From Pseudanabaena sp. Salubria-1 (GTDB lineage Bacteria > Cyanobacteriota > Cyanobacteriia > Pseudanabaenales > Pseudanabaenaceae), in contig JALQCR010000039.1 in assembly GCA_023336205.1 (NCBI GenBank), positions 1 through 62,868 of the forward strand: a stretch of DNA of 62,868 nucleotides, read 5' to 3'. Below the pieces are notes generated by a model. It was not told where the DNA came from. It was given only the letters and a program-made list of their open reading frames with translations, and searched no databases. A program made the translations under genes and the position numbers. Numbering within the stretch: the first letter of the stretch is position 1; every line of letters begins with the position of its first letter. Shown here piece by piece: positions 34,658 through 44,582 of this stretch.

Positions 34658-36160
34658 ATGCATATATCTCAGTTTAACAAATTAATTCTATTGACATTAA
34701 TTGCCTGTACTCCATTACCTGCTTGGGCACAGACTACCACAATTGACAAACCTTCTGCCCCAGTACCGTCAAATTCTAACCTAAAGCCTTTAGTCAATCT
34801 TAATGGTGGCACTCAGACTTTAAATGTAAGCGAATCTCAAGATACATTTCGCTACACTCTTGGTGCAGGAGACAATATCAAGATTGAAGTGTTTAACGTG
34901 CCAGAACTATCAGGAACTCAAACTATTGCCCCTGACGGAACAATCAATGTTTCCTTAATTGGTGCAGTCAAGCTAGAAGGATTAGGGCTAGATGAAGCAA
35001 ATGCTTTACTGCGAGAAAAACTAAACCCTTTTTTAGTACGGAATATTGTCAATATCTCTTTAATTTCTCCTCGCCCATTAAATATTGCGATCGTCGGAGA
35101 AGTTAATCGACCTGGCCCACGGTTTTTAACTTATGTAGGCACAACGGGATTAGGTAGCAATGCGGCAACATTAACAAGAGCACTGGAATCAGCCGCAGGG
35201 ATCACCTCACGAGCCGATATTAGTAATATTCAAATTTCACGTCGTGATGGGACTCTCGGTCGCCGCATCATAAAGGTTAACCTCCAAAACCTTTTAGAGA
35301 AGGGCGATATTAGTCAAGATGTTCGCATCCTTGATGGAGATTCAATTCTTGTACCACCACTATCTCAAGCAAGTGCATCCCAGCCTCGCACCGTCAGTAA
35401 TTCCACTTTTTCCCCTGACACTTTTACTATTCAAGTAGCGATCGTTGGAGAGGTTAATCGGGTAGGTCCACAAACTTTAGTTTACTCAAGGAATGGAGTT
35501 GTTCCCACTGGGCTTACAGGTGCAACCACTGCGGCTGGAACAGCGTCAGGTGGAGGTCCAGTTACTCTAAGCCGAGCCTTGCAGTCAGCAAATGGAGTAA
35601 CTGAAATTGCTGATATTCGCAATGTGCAGATTTCACGCTTAAACGATAAGGGTCAGCGCACAATTGTTAAAGCGAATTTGCTTGATTTAATTACCAAGGC
35701 TGATCTAAGTCAAGATATCACTCTTACAGATGGTGATTTGATTACTGTCCCTCGTCTAGAGAAAACAAATCCCACTGAGTATCTACAAGTTGCTAAAGCT
35801 ACTTTTTCTCCTACAGTAATTACTGTACAAGTAGTTGGCGAAGCTGTTCGTCCGGGACCGATCCAAATGAGACCGAATAGTTCGTTTACCGAAGCAATTT
35901 CTTTTGCAGGTGGACTAACCAATGATGCAGATTGGCGAGCGGTTGAGCTTTATCGAGTCAATCCCGATGGCTCGATTATGCGGCGCAATCTAATTGCTGA
36001 TTTGAATCTTCCTTTAAATGAAGAATCTAACCCAGGCTTACGCGATCGCGATGTGATTGTAGTACGTCCATCATTTGGATCAAGCCTACTTAACTCGGCT
36101 ACGAGATTTCTTGGTAATATCGTCACGCCGTTCTCTTTAGTGAACAACCTTTTTAGATAA
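34658..36160 (+). CDS. polysaccharide export protein (Wza-like, SLBB domains)
   Basis: 500 aa from ATG 34658, which follows a TAAGGAG site; an upstream in-frame ATG (34634) has none. Signal peptide residues 1-25 (LILLTLIACTPLPAWA). The Poly_export domain (FRYTLGAGDNIKIEVFNVPE) is followed by three SLBB-type repeats, each opening IVGEVNRPGP or VVGEAVRPGP. The envelope export channel for exopolysaccharide. It is 2 bp from the sugar-nucleotide gene that follows. Confidence 0.9.
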   Translation: MHISQFNKLILLTLIACTPLPAWAQTTTIDKPSAPVPSNSNLKPLVNLNGGTQTLNVSESQDTFRYTLGAGDNIKIEVFNVPELSGTQTIAPDGTINVSLIGAVKLEGLGLDEANALLREKLNPFLVRNIVNISLISPRPLNIAIVGEVNRPGPRFLTYVGTTGLGSNAATLTRALESAAGITSRADISNIQISRRDGTLGRRIIKVNLQNLLEKGDISQDVRILDGDSILVPPLSQASASQPRTVSNSTFSPDTFTIQVAIVGEVNRVGPQTLVYSRNGVVPTGLTGATTAAGTASGGGPVTLSRALQSANGVTEIADIRNVQISRLNDKGQRTIVKANLLDLITKADLSQDITLTDGDLITVPRLEKTNPTEYLQVAKATFSPTVITVQVVGEAVRPGPIQMRPNSSFTEAISFAGGLTNDADWRAVELYRVNPDGSIMRRNLIADLNLPLNEESNPGLRDRDVIVVRPSFGSSLLNSATRFLGNIVTPFSLVNNLFR

Positions 36161-36162
36161 AC

Positions 36163-37107
36163 ATGAAAATTTTAGTTACTGGTGGTGCTGGCTTCATTGG
36201 CTCGCATCTTGTTGATCGATTGATGGAAGCTGGGCATGAAGTTATCTGCGTGGATAATCTCTATACAGGTCGAAAATCTAATAATGCTCATTGGAGTGAA
36301 CATCCAAATTTTCAATTTATTGAACATGACATTGTGAATCCTATTGAGATCGATAATATCGATCAAATTTATCACCTTGCTTGTCCAGCCTCACCCGTAC
36401 ATTATCAATCCGACCCAGTTAAAACAGCTAAAACCAATTTTTTGGGAACGCTGAACATGTTAGAACTAGCTAAAAAATGGAAGGCGAGAATTTTTCTCGC
36501 TTCAACCTCTGAGGTATATGGCGATCCTTTAATTCACCCACAGACTGAAGACTATTGGGGCAATGTAAACTGCACAGGTATTCGGAGTTGCTACGACGAA
36601 GGTAAGCGTGTTGCAGAGACTTTAACTTTCGACTACCATCGTCAATATGGTGTGGAGGTAAGAGTTGCACGGATCTTTAATACTCACGGCACTCGAATGT
36701 TAGAGAACGATGGACGAGTGGTGAGCAACTTTATTGTGCAGGCGCTTAAGGGAATTCCTCTCACAATCTATGGAGATGGCTCTCAAACTCGTAGTTTTTG
36801 CTATGTATCAGATCTGGTAGAAGGTTTTATTCGCCTGATAAACGGTGACTACATCGGCCCTGTGAACTTGGGTAATCCTGGAGAGTATACGATTTTGCAA
36901 TTGGCTCAAACTATCCAAAGAATAATTGATCCGACTGCTGAACTTGTGTTTAAGCCATTACCTCAAGATGATCCCCAACGTCGTCAACCTGATATTACAA
37001 GAGCTAAGCATCATCTAAATTGGGAGCCAACAGTCGCATTAGAAGATGGCTTGTCGAAGACGATCGCGTATTTTCGCGATTATTTAAATACTTCTAACGT
37101 TAACTAA
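36163..37107 (+). CDS. uxs: UDP-glucuronate decarboxylase (UDP-xylose synthase)
   Basis: 314-aa extended SDR. NAD-binding TGGAGFIGSHLVDRLM; catalytic STSEVYGDP and YDEGKR (YxxxK); ARIFNTHGTRM and GDGSQTRSFCYVSDLV. The HLACPASPVHYQSDPVKT stretch is characteristic of UXS. It turns UDP-glucuronate, the product of the next gene, into UDP-xylose. It is adjacent to the export gene (2-bp gap), so it is part of one exopolysaccharide unit. Confidence 0.9.
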   Translation: MKILVTGGAGFIGSHLVDRLMEAGHEVICVDNLYTGRKSNNAHWSEHPNFQFIEHDIVNPIEIDNIDQIYHLACPASPVHYQSDPVKTAKTNFLGTLNMLELAKKWKARIFLASTSEVYGDPLIHPQTEDYWGNVNCTGIRSCYDEGKRVAETLTFDYHRQYGVEVRVARIFNTHGTRMLENDGRVVSNFIVQALKGIPLTIYGDGSQTRSFCYVSDLVEGFIRLINGDYIGPVNLGNPGEYTILQLAQTIQRIIDPTAELVFKPLPQDDPQRRQPDITRAKHHLNWEPTVALEDGLSKTIAYFRDYLNTSNVN

Positions 37108-37110
37108 GAT

Positions 37111-37139
37111 AATTGAGGTGGAATTTATCCACCTCAATT
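37111..37139 (+). repeat. hairpin between uxs and ugd
   Basis: Perfect AATTGAGGTGGA stem with loop ATT. It lies in the 66-bp gap between two genes of the same pathway and may tune their relative expression. Confidence 0.55.
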
Positions 37140-37173
37140 GTTCTTGAATTCAAAAAGATATAGGTAAAAAAGT

Positions 37174-38520
37174 ATGCGTGTTTGTGTAATCGGAACTGGT
37201 TATGTGGGTTTAGTCACAGGAGCTTGTCTGGCTTACATTGGTCATGACGTGATTTGCGTCGATAATAACGAGGAAAAAGTCAAGCTGATGAAATCAGGGC
37301 AATCGCCAATTCATGAGCCAGGATTACCAGAAGTTATAGCTGAGTCAATCCGTAAAGGGAAGATCGAATTTACAACAGATATTGCGGCAGGTGTGAATCA
37401 TGGTGAGATTCTCTTCATTGCCGTGGGTACTCCATCTCTAGCTGATGGTCGTAGCGATATGCGCTATGTTGAAGCTGTCGCAAGGAGTATTGGGGAAAGT
37501 CTTACTGAAGGATATCGTGTGATCGTCAACAAGTCTACAGTGCCAATTGGGTCTGGCGACTGGGTACGCATGATTGTACTAGATGGAATGGCAGGCAAAA
37601 GTAATATCGATCAGATTCAGTTTGATGTGGTCAGTAATCCAGAATTTCTGCGCGAGGGTGTAGCCGTTTTCGATACATTTAATCCCGATCGCATTGTGGT
37701 TGGCAGTGGCAACGATCGTGCTCTTAAGCTAATGCAAGATCTGTATACCCCAATTATTGATCGCTCTTTTGCTGACGATAAAACTCTGCCACCAGTGCCT
37801 GTGGTAATTACTGATTTGAACTCAGCCGAAATGATTAAGTATGCGGCAAATGCATTTCTTGCCACCAAGATTAGCTTTGTTAATGAAGTTGCGAATATTT
37901 GCGATCGCGTTGGAGCTGATGTTAGAGAAGTTGCCAAGGGAATCGGTTTAGATTCGCGTATTGGCTCAAAGTTCTTGCAAGCAGGTATCGGCTGGGGTGG
38001 ATCATGCTTTGGGAAGGATGTCTCGGCTCTGATTTACACAGCTGAGGACTATGGCTATTCCACTGAGATTTTAAAAGCTTGTGTAAAAGTGAATGAATTG
38101 CAGCGGACTCTAGTAGTTGAGAAGCTTCAGCAAGCCTTGAAAATCCTGAAGGGAAAAACAATTGGGTTATTGGGAATGACCTTTAAACCAGACACTGATG
38201 ATATGCGTGATGCACCTGCGTTGACCTTAATCGATCAGCTCAATCGTTTGGGCGCAAGAGTTAAAGCCTACGATCCACTAGTTTCTCAATCAGGATTGCG
38301 ACAAGGTTTCTCTAATGTGATTGTGGAGACGGATCTAGAGCGCTTAGCCGATGGTTGCGATGCGGTGGTATTGGTGACAGATTGGCAAGAGTTTTTAGCG
38401 ATCGACTATGCCAAGATGCTGACGCTAATGGCACATCCTGTAATTATCGATGCGCGTAACTTCCTTGATGGCAAGGCTCTTAAAGCCCTTGGATATCAAT
38501 ATATTGGTATTGGACGCTAA
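37174..38520 (+). CDS. ugd: UDP-glucose 6-dehydrogenase
   Basis: 448 aa. The Rossmann start VCVIGTGYVGLVTGACLAYI and the catalytic Cys in GWGGSCFGKDVSAL (about residue 274) are clear. TFKPDTDDMRDAPALTLI is the C-terminal UDP-binding signature. It oxidises UDP-glucose to UDP-glucuronate, feeding the decarboxylase encoded just upstream. The order is product-before-precursor but functionally coherent. Confidence 0.94.
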   Translation: MRVCVIGTGYVGLVTGACLAYIGHDVICVDNNEEKVKLMKSGQSPIHEPGLPEVIAESIRKGKIEFTTDIAAGVNHGEILFIAVGTPSLADGRSDMRYVEAVARSIGESLTEGYRVIVNKSTVPIGSGDWVRMIVLDGMAGKSNIDQIQFDVVSNPEFLREGVAVFDTFNPDRIVVGSGNDRALKLMQDLYTPIIDRSFADDKTLPPVPVVITDLNSAEMIKYAANAFLATKISFVNEVANICDRVGADVREVAKGIGLDSRIGSKFLQAGIGWGGSCFGKDVSALIYTAEDYGYSTEILKACVKVNELQRTLVVEKLQQALKILKGKTIGLLGMTFKPDTDDMRDAPALTLIDQLNRLGARVKAYDPLVSQSGLRQGFSNVIVETDLERLADGCDAVVLVTDWQEFLAIDYAKMLTLMAHPVIIDARNFLDGKALKALGYQYIGIGR

Positions 38521-38581
38521 CTTTTAAATCTGGTCAAAAGACACATATGGGTGGGTATATATAGCAATAGAAGGTTTGCTT

Positions 38582-38631
38582 AACCCCAAAAAAAGTGGCG
38601 GCGCTTCACGCCGCCACTTTTTTTTGGGGTT
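38582..38631. terminator. palindrome after ugd
   Basis: Arms AACCCCAAAAAAAGTGGCGG and complement (one indel in the A/T run), loop CTTCA. It is followed by TTTGATTTGTCCTA, as at 11512 and 39774. Terminates ugd. Confidence 0.7.
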
Positions 38632-38687
38632 TTGATTTGTCCTAGCTATCTTTTTTACTGCTATAGTATGCTGGTAACCATACACAA

Positions 38688-39698
38688 ATGGTGAGTATTC
38701 ATGGCAAAAAAAATAATAGCAATGGTAAAGACTCCCAAGAGCATCTGGTGATGGAAGCACCGAAAGCTAACAAGATTAGTAAGAAGAAATCTAAATCCGA
38801 TGATTTTTCAAGTAAATCATCAAAGCAGATTGAAGTGAAATTACCAAAAGACAAAAAAGTTGGTCAAAAAAAGTCGAAATCTGATGGATTACCAGAGAAG
38901 CTATCGAAGACAGTTTATGAGAAAGAACTCAATCGCCTTCACATTGAGCTGGTAAAACTTCAGGAGTGGGTAAAACATAAAAAGTTAAAGGTCGTCGTTC
39001 TATTTGAAGGACGAGATGCAGCAGGTAAGGGCGGTACAATCAAAAGGATTACCGAGTGCCTGAATCCCCGTGTTTGTAAAGTTATCGCATTGGGAACACC
39101 TTCTGATCGTGAAAAAACTCAGTGGTATTTTCAGCGCTACGCTGCACATTTACCAGCAGCTGGTGAGATGGTATTGTTCGATCGCAGTTGGTATAACCGT
39201 GCTGGCGTAGAGCGGGTAATGAATTTTTGTACTCACGAAGAGTATGTTGAGTTCTTACGTTCTTGCCCAGAATTTGAGTGTATGCTTCAACGAGCAGGTA
39301 TCATCTTGATTAAGTATTGGTTTTCTGTGAGTGATGAAGAACAAGAAAAGAGATTTCAAGAGCGCATTAAGAATCCCCTCAAGCGTTGGAAGATTAGTCC
39401 AATGGATTTAGAGGCAAGAGCCAAGTGGGTAGAATATTCTAAGGCGAAGGATGACATGTTCAATGCCACAGACATCAATCAATCTCCTTGGTATGTAGTC
39501 AGTTCTGATGATAAGCGACGAGCGCATATCAACTGTATTTCCCATCTGTTGAGTCAAGTTCCTTATGAGGATTTAACCCCTGTAAAGATTGAGCTTCCTC
39601 CTCGCCAACATGAAATGGACTATGTAAGACCACCAATGCGACTTCAGAATTTTGTACCTAATATCTCTCTTTCTAAAAATACAGATATAGCAACATAA
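38688..39698 (+). CDS. ppk2: polyphosphate kinase 2 family protein
   Basis: 336 aa. The first 70 residues are Lys/Ser-rich and contain a repeated KKSKSDDFS/KKSKSDGLP phrase, probably disordered. The kinase core has Walker A GRDAAGKGGTI, the lid and Walker B LFDRSWYNRAGVERVMNFC. PPK2 enzymes move phosphate between polyphosphate and nucleotides. The true start may be Met22 (38751). It is flanked on both sides by long palindromes. Confidence 0.9.
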   Translation: MVSIHGKKNNSNGKDSQEHLVMEAPKANKISKKKSKSDDFSSKSSKQIEVKLPKDKKVGQKKSKSDGLPEKLSKTVYEKELNRLHIELVKLQEWVKHKKLKVVVLFEGRDAAGKGGTIKRITECLNPRVCKVIALGTPSDREKTQWYFQRYAAHLPAAGEMVLFDRSWYNRAGVERVMNFCTHEEYVEFLRSCPEFECMLQRAGIILIKYWFSVSDEEQEKRFQERIKNPLKRWKISPMDLEARAKWVEYSKAKDDMFNATDINQSPWYVVSSDDKRRAHINCISHLLSQVPYEDLTPVKIELPPRQHEMDYVRPPMRLQNFVPNISLSKNTDIAT

Positions 39699-39706
39699 GA
39701 GATAGA

Positions 39707-39780
39707 TAGGACAATTCAAAACCCAAAAGATGAGTGGCAGAGCTTCGCTCTGCCACTCATCTTTTGGGTTTTATGTCCTA
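39707..39780. repeat. extended palindrome with TAGGACA/TGTCCTA ends
   Basis: Outer TAGGACA (39707-39713) and TGTCCTA (39774-39780) enclose a near-perfect palindrome with arm AAAACCCAAAAGATGAG and core TGGCAGAGC. The arm equals that at 1687-1727 with another core. It probably terminates ppk2 and may be a MITE-like unit. Confidence 0.7.
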
Positions 39781-39837
39781 AGCAAAGCTTACATTGCTAT
39801 AGTTCTACAGAAAATTGAGAACAAACTAGCAATTAAA

Positions 39838-39878
39838 CAGCCGATAAAAGCCATGCTTAGCATGGCTTTTATCGGCTG
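39838..39878. repeat. palindrome CAGCCGATAAAAGCCATGC
   Basis: A 19-bp perfect arm, loop TAG-type, close to the 3' end of the small leftward gene ending at 39887. Probably its terminator. Confidence 0.65.
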
Positions 39879-39886
39879 TTTTGGAT

Positions 39887-40126
39887 TTAAGTCATCCGAC
39901 AAAATTGACCTGAATGTAATTTAATTTCCCCAAAATCAGGAATCCATGCTGCCCAATGACCATCGGGATATTGACACATCAACAATGCTTCATCATAACA
40001 ACTATAAATCGGTGGTTCTAACAAAGTTACCCATGTAGAAGGCAAGGGAATTAGGCACTGAGGAGAAGAGTTTTGCCGAATATTCCTAGTGGTTTTGGAT
40101 GGTTGTTGACGTGTGGTTGTTTTCAT
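39887..40126 (-). CDS. small hypothetical protein
   Basis: 79 aa from ATG 40126. The N-terminal 30 residues are Thr/Arg/Gln-rich. The C-terminal half is compact with aromatic residues (DEALLMCQYPDGHWAAWIPD, then FGEIKLHSGQFCR) and looks like a small folded domain. A terminator-like palindrome follows. The family is not recognised, and whether it is expressed is unknown. Confidence 0.5.
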   Translation of the reverse strand: MKTTTRQQPSKTTRNIRQNSSPQCLIPLPSTWVTLLEPPIYSCYDEALLMCQYPDGHWAAWIPDFGEIKLHSGQFCRMT

Positions 40127-40512
40127 AGCTTTATTTCTACAATTTATCAAGTAACTTTATTTATCAACTTGTAAAGCAATTTCTTAAGTGCTAATTTTAG
40201 ATTACAAGAACAGAATATGTCATGGAACTATTATATACACAATTTTTAGTATTATAAAGATACAGAAATGCTACTAAAAGTTGAAATTTTAATTTCGTTT
40301 ACAAATTGCATTAATTGCCAGCAATTCTTTTAATAAAAAAATCGGGTTTAATAAGTGACAAAATGCGGTTAGAATCTTGCCCTATAGCTGTATTTAATTG
40401 AGTGTACGCTCATTTAAATACAAAAAAATCAAGCCCAGTAAGGCTTTTGAGTTTAGAGTTTAACTTAAAAAAACTCTAAATTGCTATAGTTTGTGGATAT
40501 CTGGTGACCTGA
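40127..40512. other. AT-rich intergenic region without a gene
   Basis: About 390 bp, strongly AT-rich. The only structure seen is an inverted repeat TTTAGAGTTT..AAACTCTAAA at about 40449-40481, 40 bp upstream of the M23 peptidase gene. No tRNA or other RNA gene was recognised. Confidence 0.5.
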
Positions 40513-41748
40513 ATGCGCGATCGCCGTTATTGGCAAGAAATAATTAGCAAGCCTTGGATGATTAATTACCCAAAAATTCAACAAATTGGGCATTTAATTG
40601 CTCGGCAATTTTTAGTACTGGGGTCAGCAATCATAGCGATCGCTATATGCGGCAGCTTAGCGCTAGGTCAGATGGCTCCTGTCCAAGCTCAGTCTGTGGA
40701 TGAGCTAAAAAATTATCAAAACTTTGTCGATCAACAACGTCAAATCATCCAGAAACAACAAGAACAGATTAACGCTCTCACTAAGCCTGCTCAATCTCGG
40801 CTTGATGCCTTGAGGCGAAATGTAAGGGTTACAGATGCCCAGATTAAAGACAATGAGAAAAAAATTCGGCAAGCAAGAGAGCAACTCCAAACACTCAATA
40901 CAAAGCTCCAAGAACTAGAGTATGACCTCAATAAAAGACGCGGTACGACTACAGCGCGATTGCAATATTTGCAAAGGCAACAACTACAACGTTGGTGGGT
41001 AACCCTCCTCAGCAGTCAAGACCTGAATCAATTTGCCGATCGCCGTCGCCAAATTGAGCGTATTTATGACCACGATCGCAAGCTACTGGGGGAATTGACT
41101 CAAAGATCCAATCAGGTCGAAAAGCAGCGCAACCAGATAGTTGCCCAAAAAAATGAGATTGAGCTTTTGACGCAAAAGCTGAAATATCAAAAATCTAATA
41201 TTGAATCTGAAGCTGTTGCTCAACAAAATACGATCGATCGGCTAAAGAGCGATCGTCAAGCCTTATCTCAAGCGGAAGATCGCCTCGCTGAGGACTCGCG
41301 TCGTTTATCACAAATTATTTTGGCAAAAGTGCAGCCCTATGACGGACTAATTCTCCCACCTGGAACTGGACAATTAATGTATCCTACCATTGGGCCAGTG
41401 ACTAGCAACTTTGGCTGGCGTACTCATCCTATTTTGGGAACCGAGCGCTTCCACTCTGGCATTGATTTTGGAGCTGATTACGGCAGTTTAATTTATGCGA
41501 GTGAACAGGGTCGAGTAATTTATGCGGATTGGTATGGGGGCTATGGGAATGCGGTGATTGTTGATCATGGAAATGGGATGACAACGCTTTATGCCCATTG
41601 TAGTGATCTATATGTCAAAGATGGCGATATTGTCGCTAAAGGTCAACCAATCGCATCAGTTGGTTCTACGGGCTTTTCGACTGGTCCACATTTACACTTT
41701 GAGTTGCGTGCAAATGGAGAGCCTATCGATCCCGCTGCATATTTATAA
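40513..41748 (+). CDS. M23 family murein peptidase (EnvC/NlpD-like)
   Basis: 411 aa. A hydrophobic segment near residues 30-55 is a signal anchor (LVLGSAIIAIAICGSLALG). A long coiled coil follows (about 65-265, Gln/Arg/Leu-rich). The C-terminal LytM domain (about 290-411) keeps the zinc ligands: HSGIDFGAD (His and Asp) and GPHLHFELR (H-x-H). Either a D,D-endopeptidase or an amidase activator at the septum; the intact metal site favours activity. Confidence 0.9.
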   Translation: MRDRRYWQEIISKPWMINYPKIQQIGHLIARQFLVLGSAIIAIAICGSLALGQMAPVQAQSVDELKNYQNFVDQQRQIIQKQQEQINALTKPAQSRLDALRRNVRVTDAQIKDNEKKIRQAREQLQTLNTKLQELEYDLNKRRGTTTARLQYLQRQQLQRWWVTLLSSQDLNQFADRRRQIERIYDHDRKLLGELTQRSNQVEKQRNQIVAQKNEIELLTQKLKYQKSNIESEAVAQQNTIDRLKSDRQALSQAEDRLAEDSRRLSQIILAKVQPYDGLILPPGTGQLMYPTIGPVTSNFGWRTHPILGTERFHSGIDFGADYGSLIYASEQGRVIYADWYGGYGNAVIVDHGNGMTTLYAHCSDLYVKDGDIVAKGQPIASVGSTGFSTGPHLHFELRANGEPIDPAAYL

Positions 41749-41749
41749 A

Positions 41750-41830
41750 ACCAAACATCGAGTTGCGGCTCTCCGCGCCGCAACTCGATGTTTGGTAAAT
41801 AAAAACGGCGCGAAACGCCGTTTTTATTTA
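41750..41830. terminator. double palindrome between convergent genes
   Basis: First unit 41750-41796 with arms ACCAAACATCGAGTTGCGGC, immediately joined to a second (41796-41830) with arms TAAATAAAAACGGCG. ACCAAACATCG then occurs a third time at 41830, inside the next gene's end. Serves both the peptidase and the leftward pentapeptide gene. Confidence 0.7.
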
Positions 41831-42688
41831 CCAAACATCGGGCAAAATTGCACCTTGAAAATCAGTAGTTTCAGTATTTGCACCACTAAAATTAGCTTTG
41901 CTGAGATTGGCACTGGTAAACTCAGCACGACTAAGATCAGCACGACTTAAATCAGCTCCAATAAAATAGGCTTCACTACAATTTGCACCTCGAAGATCAG
42001 CTCCAATAAGATCGCAGCCACAGAGGTTAGCACGGTAAAGATTTGCTCCGATTAAATTTGCCCGAGTCAAATTTGACTCGCTAAGGTCAATATCTACCAA
42101 AGTCGCACCGATCAAATCTGTACCAACTAGAGTTGAGACATTGAGATTGCTATGAGATAGATCAGCCTCGCTCAAATTAGCACGACTAAAATCAGTTCCT
42201 GCAAGATTAGCTTCTCTTAATTCGGCTCGGCTTAAATTTGCACCAATTATAATTGCACCAATCATGCAAGATCCATTCAAGCTAGACATATTGAGCTTAG
42301 TTGTTGATAAATCAGCGAGATCTAGTTTCGCTAGACGTAGATTTGCTCCCCGTAGATCTGCGCCACTTAAATTTGCTTGGCTAAGATCGGCTTCACTCAG
42401 ACAAATCATACTAAGGTGGGCTGCACTTAGGTTTGCCCCCTTAAGCTCTATACCTCTTAGATTTGCCATACTTAAGTCTGCACCGCGCAAGTTAGCAGAT
42501 GCCATCTTCACGTTATGCAACTTTGCCCCACGCAAATTAACCATGCTCATATCGATCCCCGTCAGATCGAGACCTTCTAGCTGAATTTCACTAAGATCAA
42601 CACCACGCATATCTGGAGCGGACTCTCTCCATTTGTTCCAGATATTTACGCCTTGATTAAGCAGTTTTATAAATTCTTCTTTCGCCAC
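41828..42688 (-). CDS. pentapeptide-repeat protein
   Basis: 286 aa. After about 30 N-terminal residues almost the whole chain is A(D/N)LxX repeats (for example ADLSQANLSGADLRGANLRL), at least 40 units. They would fold into a right-handed quadrilateral beta-helix. There is no signal peptide or catalytic domain. Such proteins are numerous in cyanobacteria; roles include scaffolding and DNA mimicry, neither shown here. Confidence 0.9.
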   Translation of the reverse strand: MAKEEFIKLLNQGVNIWNKWRESAPDMRGVDLSEIQLEGLDLTGIDMSMVNLRGAKLHNVKMASANLRGADLSMANLRGIELKGANLSAAHLSMICLSEADLSQANLSGADLRGANLRLAKLDLADLSTTKLNMSSLNGSCMIGAIIIGANLSRAELREANLAGTDFSRANLSEADLSHSNLNVSTLVGTDLIGATLVDIDLSESNLTRANLIGANLYRANLCGCDLIGADLRGANCSEAYFIGADLSRADLSRAEFTSANLSKANFSGANTETTDFQGAILPDVW

Positions 42689-42730
42689 AGTTACTTTTAC
42701 TCATACAGCTAGTACAGTTTCAGGTTTTAG

Positions 42731-42767
42731 AGAACTGATACGGCAGCAAAGCCGTCCTATCAGTTCT
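42731..42767. terminator. palindrome after sdhA
   Basis: Arms AGAACTGATA + CGGC, loop AGCAAA, complement with a 2-base bulge. Lies between the sdhA stop and the pentapeptide gene start. Confidence 0.55.
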
Positions 42768-42799
42768 AGTTTTATATTTGAAGTTTAGCTTTATAAATT

Positions 42800-44551
42800 T
42801 TAATATTTTCGTTCTTGGGGTGTAAAACGATCGCGATCAAACAATTGCAAGCTCATATCAACTAAACGATCGCTAGTCTTTACCTTACCACTTTCCAGAT
42901 ATCCGAGCGTATGTTTGAGATAATTCGCATCATCACGTAGGGGGTAATCTTCACGAGAATGTGCACCACGACTTTCTTGGCGTGACAAGGCACTGGACAT
43001 GATGATCTCGCCTACTATGAGCAAACTTTTCAATTCGATCGCTTGCATTAATTCCATATTAAATACAGAACTGCGATCGTCTACGAGTAAATCATGATCG
43101 TAGCGATCGCGAATAGTTTGCAATTTCGCTAAGCCGTCTCTCAATCGTTGATCATCACGAAAAATGCCGCAATGCTCAGTCATTGTGTCTTGAAGTTGTT
43201 GACGGATATCAGCAATTCGCGAATTACCTTGCTTTAATAACAGACCTTTGAGCTTAGCTTCAGCGTCAGCAAGATATGGAATGGGATCGAGTTTGGGCAT
43301 AGTGCGATCGCTAACATAAGCACCCAGTTTTTCGCCAGCACGTTTACCAAAAACCACACATTCTAGTAATGAATTTGCACCCAATCGATTTGCGCCATGT
43401 ACCGATAGGCAAGCACATTCACCCGCTGCAAAAAAACCTGCGATCGCCTTGCTATCAACCCCAATTACTTGACAATCAATATTTGTGGGAATACCGCCCA
43501 TGGAGTAATGTGCAGTTGGACGCACGGGCAGAGGATGATCGATGCAGTCCACCCCTGCGAGTCGTAAACCCTCTTCGCGAGCAAAGGGAATCCGACTTAA
43601 GATTTTTTCTCTACCTAAATGGCGCACATCTAAATGCACATAGTTCCCGCCATTAATACCTCGTCCTGCCATGATTTCACAGGCAATATTGCGTGAGGTG
43701 ATATCACGAGGTGATAGTTCCATCCGATTTTTGCTGATTGGATAATTTGCCATAAAGCGATCGCCTAAATCATTAATCAAATAGGCTCCCTCACCGCGCA
43801 CTGCCTCAGAAATAAGCACTCCAGCAGGATATAAACCAGTGGGATGGAATTGCACAAATTCCATATCTTGTAATGGCAAGCCAATATTTGCGGTCAGACA
43901 TAAACCATCACCCGTTGACGCAAAATCATTGGAAGTCGTATTAAAGACTCTGCCATAGCCGCCCGTAGCCATTAATACCGCCTTTGCTCGAAATACTTCT
44001 ATCTGCGAAGTTTCCAAACAATAAGCCACAACTCCCTTTACTTCTGTTCCATTTGTGCCATCTTCACAGATCAGCTGCATCACATACCATTCTTCATAAA
44101 TCTTGCCGCCCAATCGCCGCAGATTCATGACTAATTCGTGCAAAATTGCATGACCAGTTTTGTCTGCTGCATAGCAAGCTCGGCTATTTGTATGTCCTCC
44201 AAATGCTCTTTGCGAAATCTTGCCATTTTCAGCCCGTGAGAAGAGAACTCCTAAATGTTCTAAATCAATAATTACTTCGGGAGCAGATTCGGTCAAAACT
44301 TGGACGGCATTCTGATCGGCAAGATAATCGGAACCTTTGACAGTATCAAAGGCATGGGTGAGCCAGTCGTCATTATCAACATTTCTGAGTGAAGCCGCGA
44401 TTCCTCCCTGTGCGGCGACAGAATGCGATCGAATCGGATGTACTTTAGAAATGAGTCCTACACTAAGATTAGGATAATTTTGAGCGATCGCAAGAGCTGC
44501 CCTAGAGCCAGCTAATCCACCACCGATAATTAATACATCATGTTCGATCAT
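42800..44551 (-). CDS. sdhA: succinate dehydrogenase/fumarate reductase flavoprotein subunit
   Basis: 583 aa from Met at 44551 (MIEHDVLIIGGGLAGSRAA). FAD dinucleotide fold GGGLAGS; covalent FAD-attachment His in RSHSVAAQGGIAAS; active-site HPTGLYPAGVLISEAVRGEG; substrate Arg/His region RPTAHYSMGG. It oxidises succinate and feeds electrons into the thylakoid quinone pool with SdhB, which is not encoded nearby. It is 19 bp upstream of the YidD-like gene on the same strand. Confidence 0.94.
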   Translation of the reverse strand: MIEHDVLIIGGGLAGSRAALAIAQNYPNLSVGLISKVHPIRSHSVAAQGGIAASLRNVDNDDWLTHAFDTVKGSDYLADQNAVQVLTESAPEVIIDLEHLGVLFSRAENGKISQRAFGGHTNSRACYAADKTGHAILHELVMNLRRLGGKIYEEWYVMQLICEDGTNGTEVKGVVAYCLETSQIEVFRAKAVLMATGGYGRVFNTTSNDFASTGDGLCLTANIGLPLQDMEFVQFHPTGLYPAGVLISEAVRGEGAYLINDLGDRFMANYPISKNRMELSPRDITSRNIACEIMAGRGINGGNYVHLDVRHLGREKILSRIPFAREEGLRLAGVDCIDHPLPVRPTAHYSMGGIPTNIDCQVIGVDSKAIAGFFAAGECACLSVHGANRLGANSLLECVVFGKRAGEKLGAYVSDRTMPKLDPIPYLADAEAKLKGLLLKQGNSRIADIRQQLQDTMTEHCGIFRDDQRLRDGLAKLQTIRDRYDHDLLVDDRSSVFNMELMQAIELKSLLIVGEIIMSSALSRQESRGAHSREDYPLRDDANYLKHTLGYLESGKVKTSDRLVDMSLQLFDRDRFTPQERKY

Positions 44552-44582
44552 AGAATTTTTCAAAGATTTTTAAAATATCTGC

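Noticed and set aside
40127..40512. Possible tRNA or small RNA gene in the long AT-rich gap
   Set aside because: No cloverleaf, no B-box-like GGTTCGAATCC, and only one weak inverted repeat.
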